Positions 15,988 to 23,406 of a DNA stretch of 34,874 bases are shown here, piece by piece (position 1 is the stretch's first letter; every line of letters begins with the position of its first letter). Origin of the DNA: Halomicrobium katesii DSM 19301 (GTDB lineage: Archaea > Halobacteriota > Halobacteria > Halobacteriales > Haloarculaceae); contig NZ_KB905379.1 in the NCBI RefSeq assembly GCF_000379085.1, positions 186,634 through 221,507 of the forward strand, in the 5' to 3' direction. Under the pieces are notes generated by a model. The model made no database searches and was not told the origin of the DNA. It saw nothing but the letters and a program-made list of their open reading frames with translations. The translations under genes were made by a program, and so were the position numbers.

Positions 15988-17142
15988 ATGGGACGGAAAC
16001 GGCGTGAGGACCGCTCGAAGCAGTCCGACGAGACCGACGCCGAGCGGTCCCAGCGGACCGTCGCTGACGTCCAGCGGACCGCCAAGCAGTCCAACCCGCT
16101 GAACGCGGGCACCTTCTCCGAGCCGACCATCGACCACGTCCCCAGGGCCGAACAGAACAGGCGCCGACGCCAGCGCAACATCCAGCGCGCGATGCAAGAC
16201 ACCGGCACCACCCAGGACGAGGTCCCCGACCAGGTGCTCGACGTCATCGGCAGCGGCGGCATGCCACTCGAGTTGCCCATCCAGCGCTCACTCGAAGACC
16301 GCATGGACGCCGACTTCGGCAACGTCCGGATCCACACCGGCGGCAAGGCCGCCCAGGCCGCCGACGCCATCGACGACAAAGCCTTCACCTGCGGCAACTC
16401 GATCGTCTTCAACTCAGGCGAGTACGACCCCCAGTCGGCGGAGGGCCAGCACCTGCTCGCCCACGAACTCGCCCACGTCACACAACAGAACGGCGGCGCC
16501 CCACTCTCGATGAAGCCCAAGGCCAACGCCGACCTCAAAATCGATCCCGATCCCAAACTCGAGCAAGAGGCCGATGAAGCCGCCAAAGAGGCCATGCAAG
16601 ACGGGCCAGTGACCATCAACCGCATGGGTACCGACGTCCACGTCCAGCGGCTGCCAGAGGCCGACAAACTCGATCAGGCCCGCCAGCAAGCCGCCGAGCG
16701 ATTTGGCACCGACAGCGACGGCGGAGTTGCGGCCGACCCCGAAGCACTCGCTAAGGAGGTCGAACAGCTCAAGCAAAACCAGGAACACGTCATGGAGACG
16801 TTGACCGAAGCCAAACCCGGGGCACCAGCAGACGGAGACTGGACCGAAGCAGCAACAAAGGGGATCTATGGCTCGCTTGCCGGTGCCGGTGCTGGGGCCG
16901 CACTCGGCGCTCTCGGTGGCTCAGTCCTTCCTGGTGCAGGCACCGCCGTCGGTGCTGCGGTCGGCGCTGCAGTGTCAGGTGCTGCCAGTGACCTGACCAA
17001 AGAAGGCATCGGCGTCCTCGCCGACAACGCTCCCGACGGCACGCCGGCCAAGCTCCAACAGATGTACCAGGAGATGTCTCAGATGTACAAGGAAATGAAA
17101 GAGCGAAAGGACACCGGACAGAACTCATTGCGAGACTTATAG
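15988..17142 (+). CDS. eCIS-associated DUF4157 protein, array head D
   Basis: A 384-aa protein that, like A, begins with a long basic hydrophilic head (MGRKRREDRSKQSDETDAERSQ, about residues 1-65). The DUF4157 core follows with HELAH at 159-163, ending at GTDVHVQR (214-221). The C-terminus is class III: a coiled coil (ALAKEVEQLKQNQEHVMETL), then a glycine zipper of about 40 residues (about 292-330, GAGAGAALGALGG and GTAVGAAVGAAVSGA), then a Met/Lys/Glu-rich tail (QMYQEMSQMYKEMKE). Glycine zippers of this kind insert into membranes or oligomerise, so a membrane-active cargo is possible. The partner ATG follows the TAG by 2 nt. Core DNA is nearly identical to E, which points to recent duplication or gene conversion. 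Confidence 0.9.
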   Translation: MGRKRREDRSKQSDETDAERSQRTVADVQRTAKQSNPLNAGTFSEPTIDHVPRAEQNRRRRQRNIQRAMQDTGTTQDEVPDQVLDVIGSGGMPLELPIQRSLEDRMDADFGNVRIHTGGKAAQAADAIDDKAFTCGNSIVFNSGEYDPQSAEGQHLLAHELAHVTQQNGGAPLSMKPKANADLKIDPDPKLEQEADEAAKEAMQDGPVTINRMGTDVHVQRLPEADKLDQARQQAAERFGTDSDGGVAADPEALAKEVEQLKQNQEHVMETLTEAKPGAPADGDWTEAATKGIYGSLAGAGAGAALGALGGSVLPGAGTAVGAAVGAAVSGAASDLTKEGIGVLADNAPDGTPAKLQQMYQEMSQMYKEMKERKDTGQNSLRDL

Positions 17143-17144
17143 AA

Positions 17145-18098
17145 ATGAATGTCGAAATATACGGTGAAGACGACGTTGTAACCGGAGTGACCGTTGTTGA
17201 CAACAACGGTGTTGAACACGAAATACAGATTGAGAGGGACGGCGGTGTGTATGCCCATCATCAAGAAGGATATCCAGATAACGCATCGAAACGTACTGAA
17301 GACGAGAACGAATGCGTGAATCAGGCCCGACGGTTCGCCAAATTCCACGTGTATCGCAAGCACGGGTACGACACCGTCGAGCACATCGAGAACCCCGATT
17401 ACGTCGATGCAGTCCGCCGCGCAATCCACACGCTGTCCGACGAGGAGTTCGAGGATCTCTTCGGACCACTCCACACCCAATTGCGCAGCCACCACGAGAA
17501 CATCGATCGCCCCGTCGACCTTCCGGCAGGCGTCCAGAAACCCGACGCAGTCGTCTACAAACTCGATATCTGTCTCGGTGTCGATATCGACGACAGTGGC
17601 CTCACCGAACAGGCCCGATCACTCGCTCAGGCACACAGCCTGAACTACGACGACGGCTCGACCACGAAAACGGCTGCAGCGGTCGATGACGACCAACTCG
17701 ACCAGTGGGCGGAATTCGGCGACCACCTGACGGACCTCGCCGACGAGGACGATCTCGAACTGGACATCAGTGCTGTCTCTGGGATTCACGTCGGTTTCCC
17801 GAACGCCCGTGGCGAACACGAAGTCGTGTGGGCCGAGCGGCCACTCGACAGAGAGCCTGACGCACGGCTGGAACTGATGCCAGCTGAACCGGGCTCGTTC
17901 GAAGCGTTCCGCCAGTATCTCGACCACCATCTGCGCTGTCAGGTGCGCGATTGCTTCGCTGGCATGGGCCTCATGCCCCCCGAACCGTACAAAGTCGTCG
18001 GCTTCGGGAAGTTCATCTACGCTCGTCGGTACGATCACTACGATCTGTATCCACAGTTCCACCTCCGAGATGGCGACCACGGCGCCGTTATCCAGTAA
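17145..18098 (+). CDS. Partner protein of DUF4157 gene D (class III)
   Basis: A 317-aa acidic soluble protein of the unrecognised partner family. The N-terminal module has VDNNGVEHEIQI, HHQEGYPDNASKRT and the NQARRFAKFHVYRKHGYDT helix. The middle region is class III: VDLPAG, YKLDICLGVDI and the helix EQARSLAQAHSLN, a block absent from partners A to C. The C-terminal QVRDC signature is at 266-270, followed by FAGMGLMPPEPYKVVGFGKF. No membrane segment or signal. The first 150 bases are AT-rich. Function by context only: immunity, chaperone or co-cargo for the glycine-zipper C-terminus of gene D. Confidence 0.86.
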   Translation: MNVEIYGEDDVVTGVTVVDNNGVEHEIQIERDGGVYAHHQEGYPDNASKRTEDENECVNQARRFAKFHVYRKHGYDTVEHIENPDYVDAVRRAIHTLSDEEFEDLFGPLHTQLRSHHENIDRPVDLPAGVQKPDAVVYKLDICLGVDIDDSGLTEQARSLAQAHSLNYDDGSTTKTAAAVDDDQLDQWAEFGDHLTDLADEDDLELDISAVSGIHVGFPNARGEHEVVWAERPLDREPDARLELMPAEPGSFEAFRQYLDHHLRCQVRDCFAGMGLMPPEPYKVVGFGKFIYARRYDHYDLYPQFHLRDGDHGAVIQ

Positions 18099-18163
18099 CA
18101 GTACAGTATTTCGCGGCCATAGACACTGAAAGGGACGAAATGAGTTTTTCATCGACAGACTGA

Positions 18164-19204
18164 ATGCCTGTGGAATTAAACCTAGTTCGCATGCAGTCCG
18201 AGTGTGTGACGAGCACCAGTATACCCTCGGATACAGCAGTGGGCCTCACTGACGACCCGCCCCAGCGCGCGATGCAAGACACCGGCACCACCCAGGACGA
18301 GGTCCCCGACCAGGTGCTCGACGTCATCGGCAGCGGCGGCATGCCACTCGAGTTGCCCATCCAGCGCTCACTCGAAGACCGCATGGACGCCGACTTCGGC
18401 AACGTCCGGATCCACACCGGCGGCAAGGCCGCCCAGGCCGCCGACGCCATCGACGCCAAAGCCTTCACCTGCGGCAACTCCATCGTCTTCAACAGCGGCG
18501 AGTACGACCCCCAGTCAGCGGAGGGCCAACACCTGCTGGCCCACGAACTCGCCCACGTCACACAACAGAACGGCGGCGCCCCACTCTCGATGAAACCCAA
18601 GCCGAATGCAGATTTGGAGATCGACCCAGATCCCAAACTGGAGCAAGAGGCCGACGAGGCCGCCAGAGAGGCCATGCAAGACGGGCCAGTGACCATCAAC
18701 CGCATGGGCACCGACGTCCACGTCCAGCGGTTCGGTGGAATCATGCCGGTGATGCCAGGCGGTGGACTCTTCGGCAGCGAGGAAGACGGCGCCGAGTACA
18801 ATGTACCCGCCGAGCCCGAGGCACTCGCCAAGGAGGTCGAACAGCTCAAGCAAAACCAGGAACACGTCATGGAGACGTTGACCGAAGCCCAGCCAGGAGC
18901 GCCCGGGACACCCGGCATGCGTGACTTGGCTACGACCGCAACCAAAGGCGCTGGCGGTGCCCTCGTCGGTGCAGCCGTCGGTACCGCCTTCGGTGGGCCG
19001 GCCGGGACGCTCGTCGGCGCCGGTATCGGTGCCCTCAGTGGCATGGCCACCGACCTCACCAAACAGGGCGTCGAATACGCCTCGGACCACCTTCCTGGCA
19101 GTCAGGCCCAGGACATGGCCAAAATGTACCGGGAAATGTCCCAGATGTACAAGGAACTCAAAGAGGGCAGGAATACTGGCCAGGGCAGTGCTGAGTACAA
19201 ATGA
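18164..19204 (+). CDS. eCIS-associated DUF4157 protein, orphan cassette E
   Basis: A 346-aa protein. The first 33 residues are unrelated to the basic heads and join the core abruptly at PPQRAMQDTGTTQ. HELAH is at 127-131, and the constant region ends at GTDVHVQR (182-189). The class III C-terminus has a short proline/glycine linker, the same coiled coil as D (EALAKEVEQLKQNQ), a glycine zipper (about 260-300, GALVGAAVGTAFGGPAG and LVGAGIGALSG), and a Met-rich tail. Core and coiled coil are almost base-identical to D while the linker and zipper differ. ATG 18164 is used, and ATG 18191 is an alternative. As an orphan it may depend on read-through from pair D. Confidence 0.87.
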   Translation: MPVELNLVRMQSECVTSTSIPSDTAVGLTDDPPQRAMQDTGTTQDEVPDQVLDVIGSGGMPLELPIQRSLEDRMDADFGNVRIHTGGKAAQAADAIDAKAFTCGNSIVFNSGEYDPQSAEGQHLLAHELAHVTQQNGGAPLSMKPKPNADLEIDPDPKLEQEADEAAREAMQDGPVTINRMGTDVHVQRFGGIMPVMPGGGLFGSEEDGAEYNVPAEPEALAKEVEQLKQNQEHVMETLTEAQPGAPGTPGMRDLATTATKGAGGALVGAAVGTAFGGPAGTLVGAGIGALSGMATDLTKQGVEYASDHLPGSQAQDMAKMYREMSQMYKELKEGRNTGQGSAEYK

Positions 19205-19214
19205 GGTGAAAAAT

Positions 19215-20165
19215 ATGCAAGCATCTATAGAAGGAGAAGACGACGAAGGTTGTGGGTTAGAAGTAGTCGATAATAACAACATCGAACACTGGATCGAAAT
19301 CAAATATAATAGTAAGGACATCTCGTACCACGAACAAGAGGGCTACTCGGACAAGGCGGCAAGACGGACGGAAGACGAAAACGAGCACGTCAACCAGGCC
19401 AGGCGATTCGCCAAATTCTATGTCTACCGCGAGCGGGGATATGATACGATCGACCACACAAAAAACCCCGACTACGTGAACGCGGTCCGGGAGGCTATTG
19501 CCGCCCTCTCCGATGACGAATTCCAGCAGTACTTCGGTGCGCTCTATCAGCAACTCCAGAGCCACCATAACTCCAGCACGGACCGCCTCGTCGACATTCC
19601 CGCCGGCGCTCGCGCAGACGACGCCATCGTCTACGAACTCGATGTGTATCTCGGCGTCGACGTCGAAGACGAGTCGATCGTCGATCAAGTCAAAGCACTC
19701 GCCGAGGCCCATGGCCTCGACTTCGAGGACGGCATGCAGACAGTCACCGACGCCACCGAAAGCGACCTCGCAGACTGGGATGCCGTCGGCGACCACCTCC
19801 TCGACATCACCGACGGCGACGTACCCCTGGCGATCAACTCCGTGTCGGGTATTCACGTTGGCTATCCCAGCGCCGCTGGCGAACACGAAGTCCAAGAGGC
19901 CGAGGACCCGCTCGACCGCGAGGCCGACGCCAGGATCGAACTGCTGCCGGCAGATCCTGGCTCTCTCGACGAATTCCGGGCGTGGCTCGATCACCATCTC
20001 CGGAGTCAGGTTCGAGATTGCTTCGCCGGAATGGGTCTCATGCCACCCGAACCCTTCCAGACGGTCGGCTTCGGGAAGTTCATCTACGCCCGCCGCTACG
20101 ACCACTACGATCTGTATCCGCGGTTCCACATGGCCGACGACGACTCCAATCTGCTATTCGGGTGA
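19215..20165 (+). CDS. Partner protein of DUF4157 gene E (class III)
   Basis: A 316-aa acidic protein closely related to partner D along its whole length: VVDNNNIEHWIEI, YHEQEGYSDKAARRT, the QARRFAKFYVYRERGYDT helix, the class III middle block (YELDVYLGVDV, QVKALAEAHGLD), and QVRDC at 265-269 followed by FAGMGLMPPEPFQ. The frame is open upstream into gene E, but ATG 19215 is chosen because it aligns with the other partner starts and lies 10 nt after the E stop. The ends diverge from D only after the final RRYDHYDLYP motif. Confidence 0.86.
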   Translation: MQASIEGEDDEGCGLEVVDNNNIEHWIEIKYNSKDISYHEQEGYSDKAARRTEDENEHVNQARRFAKFYVYRERGYDTIDHTKNPDYVNAVREAIAALSDDEFQQYFGALYQQLQSHHNSSTDRLVDIPAGARADDAIVYELDVYLGVDVEDESIVDQVKALAEAHGLDFEDGMQTVTDATESDLADWDAVGDHLLDITDGDVPLAINSVSGIHVGYPSAAGEHEVQEAEDPLDREADARIELLPADPGSLDEFRAWLDHHLRSQVRDCFAGMGLMPPEPFQTVGFGKFIYARRYDHYDLYPRFHMADDDSNLLFG

Positions 20166-20171
20166 TCACGA

Positions 20172-20759
20172 ATGGGTGGGTGTCGACATGGTACTGTTCG
20201 GACGACCACCCAGGCCGCCGACGCCATCAACCGCATGGGCACCGACGTCCACGTCCAGCGCCTCTCCGTCGGCGATGACGGCACGTATCTGGGCTACGAC
20301 GTCGACCCACTCAACCTCGATGTCCTGGACAGCGACGAGCAGAACGAAGGCGTGCCAGCAGACCCCGAGGCACTCGCCCAAGAGATCGAGCAACTCAGCG
20401 AGCGCGTCGGGGCCCTCGAAGCAGCCACCGCCGAGCCGTCGATGGCCAACAAAGCCAGCAAAGCTGCCACCAAAGGGACCGTCGGTGCCGTCGGTGGCCT
20501 CCTCGGAGCCGCTGCCGGCACGGCCATCATGCCCGGCGTCGGTACCATCGGCGGTGCCGCCGTCGGCCAGGAAATCGCCAAAGGTGTCGCCGGTGACGTC
20601 ACCAAGATGGCCACCGACCAAGCCTACGAGAAAGGCCCCGAAGCTATCAGCAGTATGGCCGGCAGCGCAAAGCAGGGTCTCGAACAATTCGTCGAAAACA
20701 ACATCGAGGAGATGCTCGGTGGAGCAGACCACGGTGCAAGCAGCAAAACAGACTTCTAA
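20172..20759 (+). CDS. Core-deleted DUF4157 cassette F
   Basis: A 195-aa protein that keeps only about 20 bases of the DUF4157 core (encoding TQAADAI) fused to NRMGTDVHVQRL, so HELAH is lost. Relative to E the fusion removes the equivalent of 246 bp, in frame, between two CCATC motifs. From GTDVHVQR (23-30) on it is a complete class III C-terminus: an acidic linker, a coiled coil (EALAQEIEQLSERVGALEAAT), a glycine zipper (about 97-140) and a helical tail. The start is uncertain: ATG 20172, or ATG 20235 at the MGTDV. It may be a non-functional remnant or an effector half awaiting recombination onto a head. The partner ATG is 2 nt downstream. Confidence 0.7.
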   Translation: MGGCRHGTVRTTTQAADAINRMGTDVHVQRLSVGDDGTYLGYDVDPLNLDVLDSDEQNEGVPADPEALAQEIEQLSERVGALEAATAEPSMANKASKAATKGTVGAVGGLLGAAAGTAIMPGVGTIGGAAVGQEIAKGVAGDVTKMATDQAYEKGPEAISSMAGSAKQGLEQFVENNIEEMLGGADHGASSKTDF

Positions 20760-20761
20760 CC

Positions 20762-21727
20762 ATGCAGGCAGAAATCAAGAAAGAAACCGACGATGGGTTC
20801 GGTGTCTTGGTCATCGATAATACTGAGGCTGAGCATAAAATTGGAGTGCGTTTCGATGGCGAAATAGATGGTCACGAGTGCGACGCCTACCACGACAAGG
20901 CAGCCAAACGCACGCCAGAGGAAAACGAGTACAGCGAGCAAGCCCGCAAGTTCGCCCGATACTACGTCTACCTGGAACGCGGCTACGATACCGTACCACC
21001 CGTCGATCACCCCGAACGCATCGATGCCGTTCGGCTAGCTCTTCAGGAGCTCTCCGACGACGAGTTCGAGGCGCTGTTCGGTGATCTTCACCAGCAGATG
21101 CAGAGTTACCACGACACCACCACCGACCGCGTGATCCCCGAGCCCGCAGCCGCCACCGAGGACATCCTCTACCGCCAGCGCGTCTATCTCGGTGTCAACC
21201 CACTCGACACCGACCTCGCACAGCAGGCGGAGGGGCTCGCTCACGCCCACGGACTCGACCTCTCCGAGGACTCGCTTCTCGAAACGATCGTCGACGAACT
21301 CACTGGCGACCAACGCGACGACTGGGAAGCCTTCGGCGAAGATCTCGCTGACCTCGCAGACGACGAGGATGTGAGTCTCGACGACAGCGTCTACATCGAC
21401 GGAGCCTCCTCCCTGTACGCGACGTATCTCGACGAGAGCGGTGTCCAACACGACACCGAGCCCGACCAGGACCCACACGACCGCGAGCCAGACACCCTCA
21501 TCGAACTGCCGCCGATCGATCCCCACTCGCTCGACCAGTTCCGCGCCTATCTGGATCATCACCTCAAATGCCAGATCCGAGATTGCTTCATCAGAATGGG
21601 CGTCCACCCACCTGAGGAGTTCCGCGTGCTCGGCAACGGTCGTCTGGAGTCCGTCGCCGCCTACAAACTCCTCGAAATGTATCCCGACTACCACGATCCC
21701 GACGCCGACGACATCCTCACCATCTGA
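20762..21727 (+). CDS. Partner protein of cassette F (class III, mosaic)
   Basis: A 321-aa acidic protein of the partner family. The first 45 residues (MQAEIKKETDDGFGVLVIDN and on) are closest to partner C (MKAEIEKETDNGFGVTVYDN), while the middle block (YRQRVYLGVNPLDTDLAQQ, AHAHGLDLSED) and length are class III like D and E. QIRDC is at 271-275. The gene is therefore a mosaic. It is intact although its DUF4157 neighbour has lost the core, as expected for a protective partner but not proof of it. It ends the right array. Confidence 0.86.
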   Translation: MQAEIKKETDDGFGVLVIDNTEAEHKIGVRFDGEIDGHECDAYHDKAAKRTPEENEYSEQARKFARYYVYLERGYDTVPPVDHPERIDAVRLALQELSDDEFEALFGDLHQQMQSYHDTTTDRVIPEPAAATEDILYRQRVYLGVNPLDTDLAQQAEGLAHAHGLDLSEDSLLETIVDELTGDQRDDWEAFGEDLADLADDEDVSLDDSVYIDGASSLYATYLDESGVQHDTEPDQDPHDREPDTLIELPPIDPHSLDQFRAYLDHHLKCQIRDCFIRMGVHPPEEFRVLGNGRLESVAAYKLLEMYPDYHDPDADDILTI

Positions 21728-21913
21728 TCGATGCACACCACTGCCACTCCCACCACGTTCGCTTCATCCGCCGACTCACCATGTGAGTGCTCCAGCGTGG
21801 CTTGCTCGTCGAGATCTGAGCGCAGAATCGTTCGATGATCGAACGAACTGTAGCTCGATATCACCAGTCGGTTTATAAACAACCCACCGCTGTCTGTCGG
21901 ATTCGAATCGTTC

Positions 21914-21919
21914 GAAAAG
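21914..21919 (-). terminator. T-run terminator of tRNA-Arg
   Basis: On the minus strand the tRNA 3' end is followed within about 10 nt by CCCTTTTCG, a typical short T-run stop for haloarchaeal stable RNAs. Nothing gene-like is seen from 21728 to here. Confidence 0.4.
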
Positions 21920-21923
21920 GGAA

Positions 21924-21998
21924 CGAGCGCTGAGGGATTTGAACCCCCGGCAACGTGGTCCGAAGCCACGTACTCTGTCCAGGCTGAGCTAAGCGCCC
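21924..21998 (-). tRNA. tRNA-Arg (anticodon TCG)
   Basis: The minus strand folds as a full cloverleaf: acceptor GGGCGCT/AGCGCTC, D-stem GCTC/GAGT, anticodon arm CGTGG-CTTCGGA-CCACG with anticodon TCG, and T-arm GGGGG-TTCAAAT-CCCTC. The discriminator base is G and no CCA is encoded. No intron is present. It reads CGA-type Arg codons. It is the first housekeeping gene after the right array, and tRNA genes are common integration borders, though no duplicated tRNA 3' end was found in the window. Confidence 0.95.
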
Positions 21999-22028
21999 TG
22001 TACTGATTGCTATGAGGGCGTCCCGGTT

Positions 22029-22037
22029 TAAACTCCC
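22029..22037 (-). promoter_or_regulatory. Box A promoter of tRNA-Arg
   Basis: On the minus strand AGTTTAAACC is centred about 35 nt upstream of the mature tRNA 5' end, giving a short 5' leader to be removed by RNase P. Confidence 0.55.
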
Positions 22038-22173
22038 CGGTTCGCGGGCACCGGGTTACGTGTTCGCGTCCCACGATTGCTGCCGAATCCCGAAAAGCAA
22101 TAACTGTTGAACGGGAAGCATGGGCTACCGTATCTGTGCACGCCTGGCTAGCGTCGCACACGGACGACTACCG

Positions 22174-22803
22174 ATGTACGATCTGGGGGAACAACTGGAC
22201 GGACAGATGGTTGCACCGGGGACGAACATCCTCGTGAAGGGGCCGCCGTTGACGGGAAAGCGCCGCCTGGCTCGACAGATTCTCGCCCACGGGCTCGACG
22301 CCGACCAGGGGGCGATCGTGATCACGACGCGTGACAGCGCCCGGCGGGTCGCCAGGCAGTTCGGGTTCGACGACGAGGACGAAGCGCGAGCGATCGGGAT
22401 CGTCGACTGTGTCACCGAGCACGTCGGGCGGTCGACGACCGACACGCTGACGGTCAAGTACGCGACGTCGCCGGTCGACATGACGGGGATCGGGCTGGGG
22501 TTCTCGAACTTCATCGAGTACTTCTACGGCGACCTCGGCCGGGAGCGCAACCGCGTGATGGTCGATTCGCTGTCGACGCTGCTGATGTACGCGACGCTAC
22601 AGACGGTCTTCGAGTTCATGCACGCGATCACGAGCCGTGTCGACGACGTCGACGCGGTCGGCGTCCACGTCATCGAGTCTACCGCTCACGACGAACAGAC
22701 GCTACACACGATCGAGCAGCTGTTCGACGGGACGGTCGAACTCGACGAGAGCGGCATCGTCGCCGTCGATCTCCCGACCGAGGCCGAGTCGGCGAACCCG
22801 TAG
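22174..22803 (+). CDS. RecA/KaiC-superfamily ATPase-like protein
   Basis: About 209 aa from ATG 22174. It has a Walker A-like GPPLTGKR, a Walker B-like RVMVDSLSTLL and the general layout of small haloarchaeal RAD55/KaiC-like proteins of unknown role, often linked to signalling. It has Arg where a canonical P-loop has Ser/Thr (GKR), so ATP hydrolysis may be weak or absent. An in-frame ATG at 22120 would add 18 residues; 22174 is preferred because the family starts shortly before the P-loop strand (VAPGTNILVKG). It has no obvious link to the eCIS. Confidence 0.85.
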   Translation: MYDLGEQLDGQMVAPGTNILVKGPPLTGKRRLARQILAHGLDADQGAIVITTRDSARRVARQFGFDDEDEARAIGIVDCVTEHVGRSTTDTLTVKYATSPVDMTGIGLGFSNFIEYFYGDLGRERNRVMVDSLSTLLMYATLQTVFEFMHAITSRVDDVDAVGVHVIESTAHDEQTLHTIEQLFDGTVELDESGIVAVDLPTEAESANP

Positions 22804-22883
22804 GACGCCCACCGCTGGCAGAGGTGGGCCCAGACGACAGGATCGACAGCACGCTTTTGCCGACGCCGTCGGTAGATGTCAGT

Positions 22884-23291
22884 ATGCCCGTCGACTCTGA
22901 CGACACGCTCCGGGAGATCCTCGACCACGACACGATCGCCGTCGTCGGCTGTTCGACGACGAGCGGGAAACCGGCCCACGACGTGCCGGCGTATCTGCAA
23001 TCACAGGGCTACCGTATCGTTCCGGTCAACCCCTTCGCCGACGAGATCCTCGGAGAACGCGCGTACGATTCGCTGTCCGACGTGGCGGCGACGGTCGACA
23101 TCGTCGACGTGTTCCGGCCGAGCGAGGAGGTGGCCGGTATCGTCGACGAGACGCTCGACCGCGAGGACGTGCGCGTGCTGTGGACCCAGTTGGGAATCCG
23201 TGACGACGACGCCGCGAGGCGAGCCGAGGACGCGGGGCTACGGGTCGTCCAGGATCGGTGTCTCAAAGTCGAGCACGAGCGGCTGCGGTGA
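22884..23291 (+). CDS. CoA-binding domain protein (YccU-like)
   Basis: A 135-aa Rossmann-fold protein. It has the typical order DTIAVVGCSTTSGKPAHDVPAYLQSQGYRIVPVNP, then DIVDVFRPSEEVAGIVDE, VLWTQLGI and a final CLKVEHERL. The family binds CoA in the N-terminal Rossmann fold and has no known enzymatic step. ATG 22884 fits the family N-terminus (the frame is open upstream). The palindromic repeat begins immediately after its TGA. Confidence 0.9.
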   Translation: MPVDSDDTLREILDHDTIAVVGCSTTSGKPAHDVPAYLQSQGYRIVPVNPFADEILGERAYDSLSDVAATVDIVDVFRPSEEVAGIVDETLDREDVRVLWTQLGIRDDDAARRAEDAGLRVVQDRCLKVEHERLR

Positions 23292-23370
23292 TACGGATTA
23301 TTGTAGCGATTTGCCGGTGATCGTCTACTCCGTGGCGACGATCACCGGTAAGCAACTACAATGAACCGTA
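23292..23370. repeat. 79-bp palindromic repeat, copy 2
   Basis: Same layout as 6643-6721: 34-nt arms (from TACGGATTATTGTAG and to CTACAATGAACCGTA) around the loop TACTCCGTGGC. The inner 12 bp of the arms pair almost perfectly (GGTGATCGTC/GACGATCACC). It lies between the 3' ends of two convergent genes, where it could serve as a bidirectional terminator. Confidence 0.8.
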
Positions 23371-23406
23371 TGAGTCAGTGACACGACGGCCCAGCCGGGC
23401 GCTCGG

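Noticed and set aside
16414-16788. Long open frames opposite the DUF4157 and partner genes
   Set aside because: They mirror the codon bias of the coding strand, have Gly/Val/Leu-rich non-acidic translations and no start signals.
21924-21998. tRNA-Arg as the attachment site of an integrated element carrying the eCIS
   Set aside because: No duplicated tRNA 3' segment was found left of the locus, and no integrase is present in the window; the left border is outside it, so this stays unsupported.
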